DNA from: an uncultured Oscillospiraceae bacterium
GTDB lineage: Bacteria > Bacillota > Clostridia > Oscillospirales > Oscillospiraceae
Assembly: GCA_910588365.1 (NCBI GenBank)
Contig: CAJUQS010000190.1
Coordinates: 1-35,813 of the forward strand
Reading direction: 5' to 3'
DNA: 35,813 bases
In this document: one piece after another, positions 14,832 to 22,590 of the stretch
How positions within the stretch are numbered: position 1 is the stretch's first letter
Layout of the letters: each line of letters opens with the position of its first letter
Notes under the pieces: model-generated
What the model saw: the letters and a program-made list of their open reading frames with translations, nothing else
The model's database searches: none
Told to the model about the DNA's origin: nothing
Program-made: the position numbers and the translations under genes

Positions 14832-16727
14832 ATGTTTTCTGACAGTTATTTCAACAAGTTCGTCCTGCCCGATGATCTGCGGGAGGCACTGGTCAAATGC
14901 CAGTCCATCGCCTACCTCGAAAATCAGGAGGAGCTGGACGAGCTGGTCTTCGGCCCCACCCACACCTCCCAGTACGACGTGGTCTACACCATCGCCGGCC
15001 GGGGGCGGGTCAAGGAGGCGGAGGTCATCCGCTGCAAGAACGGCGCGCTGGTCAACTTCATGGAGGACTACATGCGCCGCCGGGACCCCAACTCCATGGT
15101 CATCAGCGACGGCCGCCCCACCGACAAGCCCCGCTTTGCCGACCGCTTCGGCTACGAGTTCTCCTCCCTGCGCCGGGAGACCATGGACTGGTTCACCACC
15201 CAGCGGGTCATCATGCTGCCCTTCAAGGCCGGGGACAGCACCCACGGCTATGACAGCCTCATGATCTGCCCCGCCAACGCCGCCTTCTTCGCCCTGGCAC
15301 TGGCCAACATGCAGGGATTCGTCTCCATCAACGACATCCCCGACTACTACACCCCCCGCGCCATCATCTACGTGGCTCCCCCCTTCCGCCACACCCATTT
15401 CGATGGCAAACAGGTGGTGGTCCATAACCGCAGCCAGGACCTCCACGAGGTCTTCGCCTACAACCTCTACCCCGGCCCCTCGGCCAAGAAGGGCGTGTAC
15501 TCCGTGCTGCTGGACATCGGCGAGCAGGAGGACTGGATCTGCTGCCACGCCTCGGCGGCCCTGGTGGAGACCCCCTATGAGAACGAGATCGTCTTCATGC
15601 ACGAGGGGGCCTCCGGCGGCGGCAAGAGCGAGATGCTGGAGGACTTCAAGCGGGAGGATGACAGACGCCTGCTGCTGGGCACCCACATCACCACCGGCGA
15701 GCGCTACTACCTGGATCTGCGGGAGTCCAGCACCATCTACCCCATCTCCGACGACATGGCCCTGGCCCACAAGGGGTATCAGGACCCGGAGGCGGGCAAG
15801 CTGATGATTGTGGACGCGGAGGCGGGCTGGTTTCTGCGCATGGACAGCCTCCACGCCTACGGCAACAACCCCGTCTATGAGAAGGCGTCCATCCACCCCA
15901 CCCGCCCCCTGCTCTTTTTCAACATGGACGGCGTGCCCGGGGCGACCTGCCTCATCTGGGAGCATGTGACCGACTCCAACGGCCAGCCCTGCCCCAACCC
16001 CCGGGTCATCATCCCCAGGGACATGATTGAAAACATCACCCCCCGGGAACCCCAGGAGGTGTCCGTGCGCTCCTTCGGCGTGCGGATGCCCCCCTCCACC
16101 GCCGCGGAGCCCAACTACGGCATCATGGGCATGCTCCACATCATCCCCCCCGCCCTGGCCTGGCTGTGGCGGCTGGTGGCGCCCAGGGGCTTCAAGAACC
16201 CCAGCATCGTGGACGGCGGCAGCCGGATGACCAGCGAGGGCGTGGGCTCCTACTGGCCCTTCGCCACCGGCAAGAAGGTGACCCAGGCCAACCTGCTGCT
16301 GCGGCAGATCATGGCCTGCCCCAACACCCTCAACGTGCTCATCCCCAACCAGCACATCGGCGCCTACAACGTGGGCTTCATGAGCGAGTGGGTCAGCCGG
16401 GAGTACCTGTGCCGCCACAACGCGGAGGTGAAGGCCAAGCACCTCACCCCCGCCCGGTGCCCCCTGTTCGGCTACGCCCTGCTGGACATGAAGCTGGACG
16501 GCCAGTTCATCCGCCCCACCTTCCTGCGGCCCGAGACCCAGTCGAAGCTGGGGGAGCGGGGCTACGACGCGGGGGCGAAAATTCTCACCGACTTCTTCAA
16601 GGAGGAGATTGTCCAGTTCGACACCGACGAGCTGGACCCCCTGGGCCGGGACATCATCCGCTGCTGCCTCAATGACGGCACGCTGGACGACTACCTGGCA
16701 CTGACCCCCATGAAGCTGCACAAGTAA
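14832..16727 (+). CDS. DUF4914 family protein with HprK/PEPCK-like P-loop
   Basis: A 631-aa cytoplasmic protein that I recognise as DUF4914, of unknown function. A P-loop EGASGGGKSEM spans residues about 258-268, and PISDDMA follows at about 304-310. In HPr kinase the corresponding strings are GxSGxGKSE and LVADD, and PEP carboxykinase has GxSGTGKT and IGDD, so a kinase of that superfamily is a reasonable reading. No membrane segment or signal is seen. The start at 14832 follows GGAGGAG by 6 bases; ATG 14817 has no such site. It is followed 13 bp later by pyridoxamine kinase. The substrate is unknown. Confidence 0.75.
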   Translation: MFSDSYFNKFVLPDDLREALVKCQSIAYLENQEELDELVFGPTHTSQYDVVYTIAGRGRVKEAEVIRCKNGALVNFMEDYMRRRDPNSMVISDGRPTDKPRFADRFGYEFSSLRRETMDWFTTQRVIMLPFKAGDSTHGYDSLMICPANAAFFALALANMQGFVSINDIPDYYTPRAIIYVAPPFRHTHFDGKQVVVHNRSQDLHEVFAYNLYPGPSAKKGVYSVLLDIGEQEDWICCHASAALVETPYENEIVFMHEGASGGGKSEMLEDFKREDDRRLLLGTHITTGERYYLDLRESSTIYPISDDMALAHKGYQDPEAGKLMIVDAEAGWFLRMDSLHAYGNNPVYEKASIHPTRPLLFFNMDGVPGATCLIWEHVTDSNGQPCPNPRVIIPRDMIENITPREPQEVSVRSFGVRMPPSTAAEPNYGIMGMLHIIPPALAWLWRLVAPRGFKNPSIVDGGSRMTSEGVGSYWPFATGKKVTQANLLLRQIMACPNTLNVLIPNQHIGAYNVGFMSEWVSREYLCRHNAEVKAKHLTPARCPLFGYALLDMKLDGQFIRPTFLRPETQSKLGERGYDAGAKILTDFFKEEIVQFDTDELDPLGRDIIRCCLNDGTLDDYLALTPMKLHK

Positions 16728-16740
16728 AGGAGGAAGCGCC

Positions 16741-17613
16741 ATGCCCGCGCCCCGCGTCGCCGCCATACATGATCTGAGCGGCTTCGGCCGCTGTTCGCTG
16801 ACCATCGTCATCCCCGCCCTGTCCGCCATGGGGATCCAGTGCTGCCCCCTGCCCACGGCCTACCTCTCCACCCACACCGGCGGGTTCGAGGGCAACACCT
16901 TTCTGGACATGACCGACCAGATGGCCCCGGTTTCCGCCCACTGGCAGTCCCTGGGACTGCGCTTTGACGCGATCTACACCGGCTTCATGGGCAGCCGGGA
17001 GCAAATCGCCCTCAGCGGGGAGTTCATCCGCGCCTTCCGCCGGGAGGGGACCATCGCCGTGGTGGACCCGGTGCTGGGGGACCACGGCAGGGCCTACCGC
17101 ACCTGCACCCCCGAGATGTGCCGCGGCATGGGGGAGCTGGCGGAGCTGGCGGACGTCATCACCCCCAACCGCACCGAGGCGGCCCTGCTGCTGGGGTGGC
17201 CCTATGAGGCGGTGCGGCTGGACGATGCGGACCTCTGCCGCCACTGGGCCGGGCTGCTGAGCCTGGACAGGCGGCGGAGCGTGGTGCTCAAGGGCGTCTC
17301 CCTGGAGCCGGGACGGGTGGGCGCGGTCTGCCTTGACCGGGAGACGGGGCGCGCGGACTTCGTCTCCGCCCCCCTGGCTCCCGGCCAGTTCCACGGCACC
17401 GGGGATCTCTTCGCCAGCGTGCTCACCGGCGCGCTGGTGAAGGGGATCTCCCTCCCGGAGGCGGCCCGGCTGGCCGCGGATTTCACCGCCCTGGCCGCGC
17501 GGCGCACGGCGGAGCAGGACATCCCCCGCCGGGAGGGCGTCGATTTTGAGCCCCTGCTGGGGGTCCTGGGGGCCATGACGGCCCCGGAGGAGAGAGGAGG
17601 CGGTCCACGGTGA
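16741..17613 (+). CDS. Pyridoxamine/pyridoxal kinase
   Basis: A 290-aa ribokinase-fold vitamin B6 kinase that phosphorylates pyridoxamine, pyridoxal or pyridoxine for PLP salvage. The N-terminus VAAIHDLSGFGRCSLT is typical of PdxY/PdxK-type enzymes. VVDPVLGDHGR lies near residue 105, TPNRTEAALLLG follows, and the anion-hole motif FHGTGDLFAS carries the catalytic Asp. The start ATG follows AAAGGAGG. The stop codon overlaps the thymidylate synthase start by 4 bases. The C-terminal 20 residues are low complexity. Confidence 0.9.
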   Translation: MPAPRVAAIHDLSGFGRCSLTIVIPALSAMGIQCCPLPTAYLSTHTGGFEGNTFLDMTDQMAPVSAHWQSLGLRFDAIYTGFMGSREQIALSGEFIRAFRREGTIAVVDPVLGDHGRAYRTCTPEMCRGMGELAELADVITPNRTEAALLLGWPYEAVRLDDADLCRHWAGLLSLDRRRSVVLKGVSLEPGRVGAVCLDRETGRADFVSAPLAPGQFHGTGDLFASVLTGALVKGISLPEAARLAADFTALAARRTAEQDIPRREGVDFEPLLGVLGAMTAPEERGGGPR

Positions 17614-18440
17614 GCTACGCGGACCAGGTATTCATAAGGACCTGCCGGGACATCCTGGAAAACGGCGTGTGGGACACGGAGCTGGCCGTCCGGCCCCGCT
17701 GGGCCGACGGCACGCCCGCCCACACGGTCAAGAAATTCGGCGTGGTGAACCGCTACGACCTGCGCCGGGAGTTCCCCATCATGACCCTGCGGCGCACGGC
17801 CTTCAAAAGCTGCGTGGACGAGCTGCTGTGGATCTGGCAGAAGAAGTCCAACGACGTCCGCCGGCTCTCCACCCGCATCTGGGACGCCTGGGCGGACGAG
17901 CGCGGCACCATCGGCAAGGCCTACGGCTACCAGCTGGGGGTGAAGCACCGCTACAGCGACGGCTGGTTCGACCAGGTGGACCGGGTGCTCAAGGACCTCA
18001 GGGAGAACCCCGCCAGCCGCCGGATGGTCACAAGCCTCTTCAACCACCACGATCTGAGCGAGATGGGGCTGGCCCCCTGCGCCTGGTCCATGACCTTCAA
18101 CGTCAGCGGGAAAACCCTCAGCGCCATCCTCAACCAGCGCAGCCAGGACATGCTCACCGCCAGCAACTGGAACGTGTGCCAGTACGCGGTCCTGCTCCAC
18201 ATGTTCGCCAGGGCCTCCGGCCTGGAGGCGGGGGAGCTGATCCACGTCATCGCCGACTGCCACATCTACGACCGCCACGTGCCCCTGGCGGAGGCGCTCA
18301 TCGCCCGGGAGCCCCGCCCGGCCCCCCGGCTGTCCATCGACCCGGATGTCACCGACTTCTACGCCTTCACCCCCGACAGCTTCCGGCTGGAGGGGTACGA
18401 CCCCTGGCCCTTTGACGGGAGAATCGAGGTGGCGGTATGA
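17610..18440 (+). CDS. thyA: Thymidylate synthase (ThyA type)
   Basis: A 276-aa enzyme that methylates dUMP to dTMP with methylene-tetrahydrofolate. Catalytic Cys157 is in LAPCAWSM, the phosphate-binding arginines in PASRRMV, the dUMP-binding set in NQRSQD...NWNVCQYA, and CHIYDRH is near the end. The residue after the catalytic Cys is Ala where most family members have His, and the usual QF is replaced by SM. The other active-site residues remain. It starts with GTG 17610 after GAGGAGG, overlaps the kinase gene by 4 bases and the DHFR gene by 4. Confidence 0.94.
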   Translation: MSYADQVFIRTCRDILENGVWDTELAVRPRWADGTPAHTVKKFGVVNRYDLRREFPIMTLRRTAFKSCVDELLWIWQKKSNDVRRLSTRIWDAWADERGTIGKAYGYQLGVKHRYSDGWFDQVDRVLKDLRENPASRRMVTSLFNHHDLSEMGLAPCAWSMTFNVSGKTLSAILNQRSQDMLTASNWNVCQYAVLLHMFARASGLEAGELIHVIADCHIYDRHVPLAEALIAREPRPAPRLSIDPDVTDFYAFTPDSFRLEGYDPWPFDGRIEVAV

Positions 18441-19000
18441 ACGCTGTCGCGGCCGCGGCGGCCAACTGGGGCATCGGCCTGGACAACCGTCTGCTTTTTC
18501 ACATATCCGAGGATCTCAGGCGCTTTCGCGCCCTCACCGCCGGCGGCACCCTGGTGATGGGCCGGAAGACCCTGGACTCCCTGCCCGGCGGGCGGCCCCT
18601 GCCGGGGCGCAGGTGCGTGATCCTCACCCGGGACCCCGCCTTCGACCGCCCCGGCGTGGAGACGGCCCGGTCGCCGGAGGAGGCCCTCGCCCTCACCGCC
18701 GGGGAGGACCCGGACCGGGTCTGGCTGTGCGGCGGCGGGGAGGTGTACGCCCTCCTGCTCCCCTTCTGCCGGGCCTGCCGCCTCACCCGGGTGTTCGCCG
18801 CCCCCCCCTGCGACGCGTTTTTCCCGGATCTGGACCGGCTGGAGCAGTGGCGGGCCGTCCGCCGGGAGGCGGTCCGCACCGAGGGGGGCCTCTCCTTCCA
18901 GTTCATCGACTTCGTCAACTCCGCCCCCGCCGTCCCGCCGGCGTCCGGCCATCGGAGCCAGGCGGACCGGAGAAACGACCTGCCATGCCGGATTTACTGA
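18437..19000 (+). CDS. folA: Dihydrofolate reductase
   Basis: A 187-aa enzyme that regenerates tetrahydrofolate from the dihydrofolate made by ThyA. It has GIGLDNRLLFHISEDLRRF with the conserved acidic residue, MGRKTLDSLPGGRPLPGR for NADPH, and CGGGEVYALLLPF. The usual LPW before the acidic helix is LLF here, a variation I associate with clostridial enzymes. A tail of about 25 residues extends beyond the normal end, and the last 16 bases overlap recG. The order thyA-folA fits a shared cycle. Confidence 0.93.
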   Translation: MNAVAAAAANWGIGLDNRLLFHISEDLRRFRALTAGGTLVMGRKTLDSLPGGRPLPGRRCVILTRDPAFDRPGVETARSPEEALALTAGEDPDRVWLCGGGEVYALLLPFCRACRLTRVFAAPPCDAFFPDLDRLEQWRAVRREAVRTEGGLSFQFIDFVNSAPAVPPASGHRSQADRRNDLPCRIY

Positions 19001-21033
19001 CCGACGTCCGCTACATCAAGGGGATCGGAGAGCAGCGGGCCAGGAGCCTGAACAAACTGAATATCCATACGCTGCGGGACCTCATCTCCTACTTCCCCAG
19101 GTCCTATGACGACCGGCGCTCCTTCCGGAAGATCGGGGAGCTCGCCGACGGGGAGACCGCCTGCGTGGAGGCCATGGCCGCCGGGGCCCCCACCCTCAGC
19201 CGCGTGCGGAAGGGCATGGAGCTGGTGAAGGTGCGGGTTGTGGACGAGACGGGGGCCCTGGAGCTCACCTTTTTCAACCAGCCCTACCGGCAAAACAGCA
19301 TCCGGGCCGGCGAGACCTACACCTTCTTCGGCAAGGCCGAGGGGGCGGGCCGGAAAAAGTTCATGACCAACCCCGTGGTGGAGCGGGAGGGGGAGCGGGA
19401 GGTCACCGGACGCCTGATGCCCGTCTACCCCCTCACCGCGGGCATCGGCCAGCTGACGCTGGCCAGGGCCGTGGCCCAGGGGCTGGCCGCCTGCCGGGAC
19501 CTGCTGCCAGACCCCCTGCCCGACGAGGTCCGCCGCGCCCACCACCTCTGCCACACCGGCTACGCCTACGACCAGATCCACTTCCCCGCCAGCGAGGAGG
19601 AGCTGGCCATCGCCCGGCGGCGGCTGGCCTTCGAGGAGCTGTTCCTGCTGGCCATCGGCATGAAGCGGCTGCGCCGCCGGCGGGACGCGCTCTCCTGCGC
19701 CCCCTGGCCGGACACGGAGCTGGCGGACTTTTACGAGAAGCTCCCCTTCGCCCTCACCGGGGCCCAGCGGCGGTCCATTGAGGAAATTCTGGCCGACTTC
19801 TCCGCCGGACGGCCCATGAACCGGCTGGTCCAGGGGGACGTGGGCTCCGGCAAGACCATGGTGGCCGCCGCCGCCATGGTCTGCGCCGCCCGGAACGGAA
19901 AGCAGAGCGCCCTCATGGCCCCCACGGAGATCCTGGCGGAACAGCACTACAGGGGGCTCTCGCCCCTGCTGGAGGGGCTGGGGGTTCCCTGCGCCCTGCT
20001 CACCGGCGGGATGCCCGCCAAAGCCAGGCGGGAGACCCTCGCCCGCCTGGCGTCGGGGGAGGCCCGGGCGGCCATCGGCACCCACGCCCTCCTCAGCGAG
20101 GGCGCGGCTTTTCACAGCCTGGGCCTGGTGGTCACGGACGAGCAGCACCGCTTCGGCGTGGCCCAGCGCTCCGCCCTCTCCGCCAAGGGGGAGCACCCCC
20201 ACCTGCTGGTCATGTCCGCCACCCCCATCCCCCGCACCCTGGCACTCATCATTTACGGGGATCTGGACGTGTCCGTCATTGACCAGCTGCCCCCCGGCCG
20301 GCAGAAGATCGACACCTTCGCCGTCCCCGGCTCCTACCGCCAGCGGATCTACCGCTTTCTGGAAAAGGAGATTGCCGCCGGGCGGCAGGCGTACATCATC
20401 TGTTCCATGGTGGGGGAGGGCGACGCCCCGCCCGACGACCGGAAGGCGGTCACGGAGTACGCCAAAACCCTCCAGGAGCAGGTGTTCCCGGCTCTGCGGG
20501 TGGCCTGCGTCCACGGGCGGATGAAGCCCAGGGAGAAGGAGGCGGCAATGAGCGCCTTTGCCGCCGGGGAGGTCCACATTTTGGTTTCCACCACGGTGGT
20601 GGAGGTGGGCGTGGACGTGCCCAACGCCACCGTGATGGTGGTGGAGGACGCGGACCGCTTCGGCCTCAGCCAGCTCCACCAGCTCCGGGGCCGGGTGGGC
20701 CGCGGGGCGCACAAATCCTTCTGCATCCTCGTCTCCGACAACCGCAGCGAGGAGGCCCGGGCGCGGCTGAAGGTCATGACAGCCACCGGGGACGGCTTCC
20801 GTATCGCGGAGGAGGACCTGCGCCTGCGGGGGCCCGGGGACTTCTTCGGCCAGCGCCAGCACGGCCTCCCCGCTCTGAAGACGGCGGACCTGAGCTGCGA
20901 CGCGGCGCTGCTGAAGGAGGCCCAGGAGGCCGCGGAGGCCCTCCTGGCCGCGGACCCGGCGCTGAAAGACCACCCCCTCACCGCCCAGCGGGTGGAAGAG
21001 CTCTTCGCAGCGGGCGGGGACGCGCTGAACTGA
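18985..21033 (+). CDS. recG: ATP-dependent DNA helicase RecG
   Basis: A 682-aa helicase that reverses stalled forks and branch-migrates Holliday junctions. The N-terminal wedge (OB-fold) domain covers roughly residues 1-170. Walker A is GDVGSGKT near 285, the motif II box is DEQHRFG near 384, and the C-terminal helicase motif is QLHQLRGRVGRG. The length is standard. ATG 18985 gives the family N-terminus (LTDVRYIKGIGEQRA). The ribosome-binding site is weak (GGAG, about 13 bases away), so translation is probably coupled to folA. Confidence 0.96.
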   Translation: MPDLLTDVRYIKGIGEQRARSLNKLNIHTLRDLISYFPRSYDDRRSFRKIGELADGETACVEAMAAGAPTLSRVRKGMELVKVRVVDETGALELTFFNQPYRQNSIRAGETYTFFGKAEGAGRKKFMTNPVVEREGEREVTGRLMPVYPLTAGIGQLTLARAVAQGLAACRDLLPDPLPDEVRRAHHLCHTGYAYDQIHFPASEEELAIARRRLAFEELFLLAIGMKRLRRRRDALSCAPWPDTELADFYEKLPFALTGAQRRSIEEILADFSAGRPMNRLVQGDVGSGKTMVAAAAMVCAARNGKQSALMAPTEILAEQHYRGLSPLLEGLGVPCALLTGGMPAKARRETLARLASGEARAAIGTHALLSEGAAFHSLGLVVTDEQHRFGVAQRSALSAKGEHPHLLVMSATPIPRTLALIIYGDLDVSVIDQLPPGRQKIDTFAVPGSYRQRIYRFLEKEIAAGRQAYIICSMVGEGDAPPDDRKAVTEYAKTLQEQVFPALRVACVHGRMKPREKEAAMSAFAAGEVHILVSTTVVEVGVDVPNATVMVVEDADRFGLSQLHQLRGRVGRGAHKSFCILVSDNRSEEARARLKVMTATGDGFRIAEEDLRLRGPGDFFGQRQHGLPALKTADLSCDAALLKEAQEAAEALLAADPALKDHPLTAQRVEELFAAGGDALN

Positions 21034-21053
21034 ATGCTTGGTACAGGCAGTCA

Positions 21054-21091
21054 TACTTTTTCTTGAAAGAAAAAGTATCAAAAAGAACTTT
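21054..21091 (+). repeat. Dispersed hairpin repeat, copy 2
   Basis: TACTTTTTCTTGAAAGAAAAAGTA followed by TCAAAAAGAACTTT, 20 bp after the recG stop codon. Same orientation relative to the gene as copy 1. Confidence 0.85.
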
Positions 21092-21124
21092 ACTGTCAAA
21101 GCAGTTGAAATCGGGAGAGCGTAT

Positions 21125-21166
21125 GGGAGCGCCGCGGAATCCCTCCGCGGCGCTCCCACTCTTTTT
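21125..21166 (+). terminator. Strong intrinsic terminator after recG
   Basis: A perfect 14-bp stem, GGGAGCGCCGCGGA/TCCGCGGCGCTCCC, with a 5-nt loop and then ACTCTTTTT. It may also stop transcription from the convergent small gene at 21171. Confidence 0.85.
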
Positions 21167-21170
21167 CCGG

Positions 21171-21449
21171 TCATCTCATGTTATAGTCAAACAGAACGAG
21201 GACATTGCGCATGAATGCGCCCGCGTCAAGCTTGCGCAGCTTGTGGCCGAGCAGCTCCACCTCCAGCCGCAGATTCTCCGCTGGGTCCATTTCGGGCTCC
21301 GTTATCATGTCCTCCTCCACCTTCAGCAGCGCGTTCTGCAATATGGATTTGACCCGCCCGAAGTTCAGAAGATTCCCGTGCTCCATCAGCGACAGCGCTT
21401 CATCCATCTGCCCAAACAGATACGCGTATGCCCGTTGATACTTTTCCAT
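21171..21449 (-). CDS. Small hypothetical protein
   Basis: A 92-aa protein I do not recognise. It is largely helical in appearance, with heptad-like leucines (LSLMEHGNLLNFGRVKSIL, then LRLEVELLGHKLRKL) and no membrane segment or signal. A good ribosome-binding site (AAAGGAGG) precedes the ATG. It is transcribed divergently from the ribbon-helix-helix gene at 21554, with about 104 bp between starts. The pairing suggests a shared function or regulation, but no toxin or antitoxin family could be named. Confidence 0.7.
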   Translation of the reverse strand: MEKYQRAYAYLFGQMDEALSLMEHGNLLNFGRVKSILQNALLKVEEDMITEPEMDPAENLRLEVELLGHKLRKLDAGAFMRNVLVLFDYNMR

Positions 21450-21471
21450 AAATCTTTCCTCCTTTCCTTAT

Positions 21472-21529
21472 GCGTCATTATAGCGTCAAAATACCACAAA
21501 TAGCCGAAATGACGTTATAATTGAGTCAC
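21472..21529. promoter_or_regulatory. Divergent -10 elements inside an inverted repeat
   Basis: ATTATAGCGTCA (21477-21488) and TGACGTTATAAT (21510-21521) form an 11/12-bp inverted repeat whose outer halves are the -10 boxes of the two divergent genes. GCGTCA is also repeated in direct orientation 11 bp apart (21472-21477, 21483-21488), and GAGTCA is at 21524. Neither side has a good -35. The pattern fits control by the adjacent ribbon-helix-helix protein. Confidence 0.5.
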
Positions 21530-21553
21530 ATGAACGTCGAAAGGAGTCTTTTT

Positions 21554-21736
21554 ATGGAACGGCCGGAAATGTCCCGCTTTACTTTGCGTCTTTCACAAGA
21601 GCTCCTGGACAAGCTGGGCTATATCGCGGAGTACAACGACAGGACAAAAAACAAGGAGTTGGAGCGCATGATTCGCGGGAGGGTCAACGCCTTTGAAAAG
21701 AAAAACGGGCCGATTGAATTGGAGAAAAAGGACTGA
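21554..21736 (+). CDS. Ribbon-helix-helix (Arc/CopG-like) DNA-binding protein
   Basis: A 60-aa protein. A beta-strand MSRFTLRLSQ is followed by helix ELLDKLGYIAEYND and helix RTKNKELERMIRGRVNAFEK, the plan of Arc-type ribbon-helix-helix repressors, which dimerise and insert the strand into the major groove. The start at 21554 has AAAGGAG 7 bases upstream; the longer frame from 21521 does not. It probably regulates itself and the divergent small gene through the repeats between them. Confidence 0.78.
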   Translation: MERPEMSRFTLRLSQELLDKLGYIAEYNDRTKNKELERMIRGRVNAFEKKNGPIELEKKD

Positions 21737-21740
21737 CGGG

Positions 21741-21899
21741 ATGAAGATGTTTCGTTACCGTGTGGAGGACTTGGGAGAGCAGCAAACTGAAGAGCGGAGT
21801 AAAGTTCTTTTTGATACTTTTTCTTTCAAGAAAAAGTATGAAGGAAAAAGTATAGAAGGATGTTTTCCCGTCAGGGAGGCGCTAAGTGATCGAGAGTAA
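21741..21899 (+). CDS. Possible short gene invaded by the dispersed repeat
   Basis: A 52-aa frame starting 4 bp after the ribbon-helix-helix stop codon, with AAAAGGA nearby. The first 20 or so residues (MKMFRYRVEDLGEQQTEERS) look like ordinary protein, but the rest is translated repeat copy 3. It could be the remnant of a gene cut by the repeat, or not a gene at all. Confidence 0.25.
   Translation: MKMFRYRVEDLGEQQTEERSKVLFDTFSFKKKYEGKSIEGCFPVREALSDRE
21801..21840 (-). repeat. Dispersed hairpin repeat, copy 3 (inverted)
   Basis: AAAGTTCTTTTTGATAC followed by TTTTTCTTTCAAGAAAAAGTAT, the same element in the opposite orientation. It lies inside the short frame at 21741-21899. Confidence 0.85.
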
Positions 21900-22044
21900 C
21901 GCAAACCGTTGCGGCGCAAGGGCTTTTACTCTGGACAGGGTGGTCCAGAGTAAACGTTGAGCCAGTGAGTTTTCTTTTACTCTGGACCAGGTGGTCGAGA
22001 GTAAACACCCTTGTGCCGCAATGGTTTGCTTTACTCTGGACCAC
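21886..22044. repeat. Nested palindrome with repeated TTTACTCTGGACC units
   Basis: Two hairpins (21925-21954 and 21976-22005), each built on TTTACTCTGGAC and its complement, are enclosed by a 22-bp inverted repeat, GCAAACC...CAAGGG at about 21901 and its complement (20 of 22) at about 22008-22029. That is closed again by half-units at 21886 and 22030-22044. The whole 159 bp can fold into one branched cruciform. No gene is visible in it. Confidence 0.7.
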
Positions 22045-22114
22045 TTGATGCAGGTCACACGGGGAGGCTCCGGCCGGGGAAAACTTTCCACGGTGAATAA
22101 TTCTGGAAATTCTC

Positions 22115-22143
22115 TTTACAATAGGAGATAACTGTGCTATAGT
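22115..22143 (+). promoter_or_regulatory. Promoter of rpsO
   Basis: TTTACA (22115-22120), 17 bp, TATAGT (22138-22143). This leaves a leader of about 100 nt before rpsO. Confidence 0.78.
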
Positions 22144-22149
22144 AACAGG

Positions 22150-22235
22150 GTACGCGGCCAGCGTCTGACGCGTTCCCTGGCCTCGCCGGCGGCGGCACCT
22201 GCCCCGGCGCAGCCTGCGGAGAATTTAATGAAAAG
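22150..22235 (+). promoter_or_regulatory. Structured rpsO leader, candidate S15 autoregulatory site
   Basis: The leader holds a GGCCAG...CTGGCC stem near 22157-22183 and a CGCCGG...CCGGCG stem near 22186-22210, just before the ribosome-binding site. S15 represses its own mRNA through leader structures in several bacterial groups. Assignment here is inference from position and structure only. Confidence 0.35.
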
Positions 22236-22249
22236 GTGGAAACACAGCT

Positions 22250-22516
22250 ATGATGCAGAAAGATCAGAAGACCTCGATTATCCAGTCCAACCGCACCCAC
22301 GAGACTGACACCGGCTCCCCGGAGGTTCAGGTCGCCATCCTCACCGAGCGGATCAACCAGCTCACCGAGCACCTGAAGATCCATATCCATGACAACCACA
22401 GCCGCCGCGGCCTGTACAAGATGATTGGTAAGCGCCGCAGCCTTCTGGACTACCTGGCCCGGAAGGATATCGAGCGTTACCGCGCCCTCATCGCCAAGCT
22501 GGGGATCAGAAAGTAA
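22250..22516 (+). CDS. rpsO: 30S ribosomal protein S15
   Basis: An 88-aa S15 that binds the central domain of 16S rRNA early in small-subunit assembly. It has the conserved DTGSPEVQVAILTERINQLTEHL, HSRRGLYKMIGKRRSLLDYL and a C-terminal KLGIRK. The start ATG 22250 has AAGGTGG 10 bases upstream; ATG 22253 is possible. It is followed by pnp, the usual rpsO-pnp order. Confidence 0.97.
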   Translation: MMQKDQKTSIIQSNRTHETDTGSPEVQVAILTERINQLTEHLKIHIHDNHSRRGLYKMIGKRRSLLDYLARKDIERYRALIAKLGIRK

Positions 22517-22524
22517 GCGCATAG

Positions 22525-22552
22525 CGGGGGGAAGGGTGTGCCCTTCTCCCCG
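22525..22552 (+). terminator. Terminator-like hairpin after rpsO
   Basis: CGGGGGGAAGGG-TGTG-CCCTTCTCCCCG, 11 of 12 pairs, followed by TCTTTCC. The short T-poor tail suggests partial readthrough into pnp. Confidence 0.6.
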
Positions 22553-22590
22553 TCTTTCCATTCCCCGGCAGCCCCCGGTATGCCGGGAAG

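Noticed and set aside
14660..14842. 60-aa Arg-rich open frame in the DUF4914 leader
   Set aside because: Lies wholly within the imperfect palindrome; composition and position fit a repeat, not a protein.
14811..16856. 681-aa open frame on the minus strand opposite DUF4914
   Set aside because: Shadow of the real gene; the composition is typical of antisense third-position GC bias.
18994..21174. 726-aa open frame on the minus strand opposite recG
   Set aside because: RecG is unambiguous on the plus strand; the antisense frame is low complexity.
21886..22044. CRISPR-like array
   Set aside because: The repeated units are palindromic and in both orientations, with no regular spacers and no cas genes nearby.
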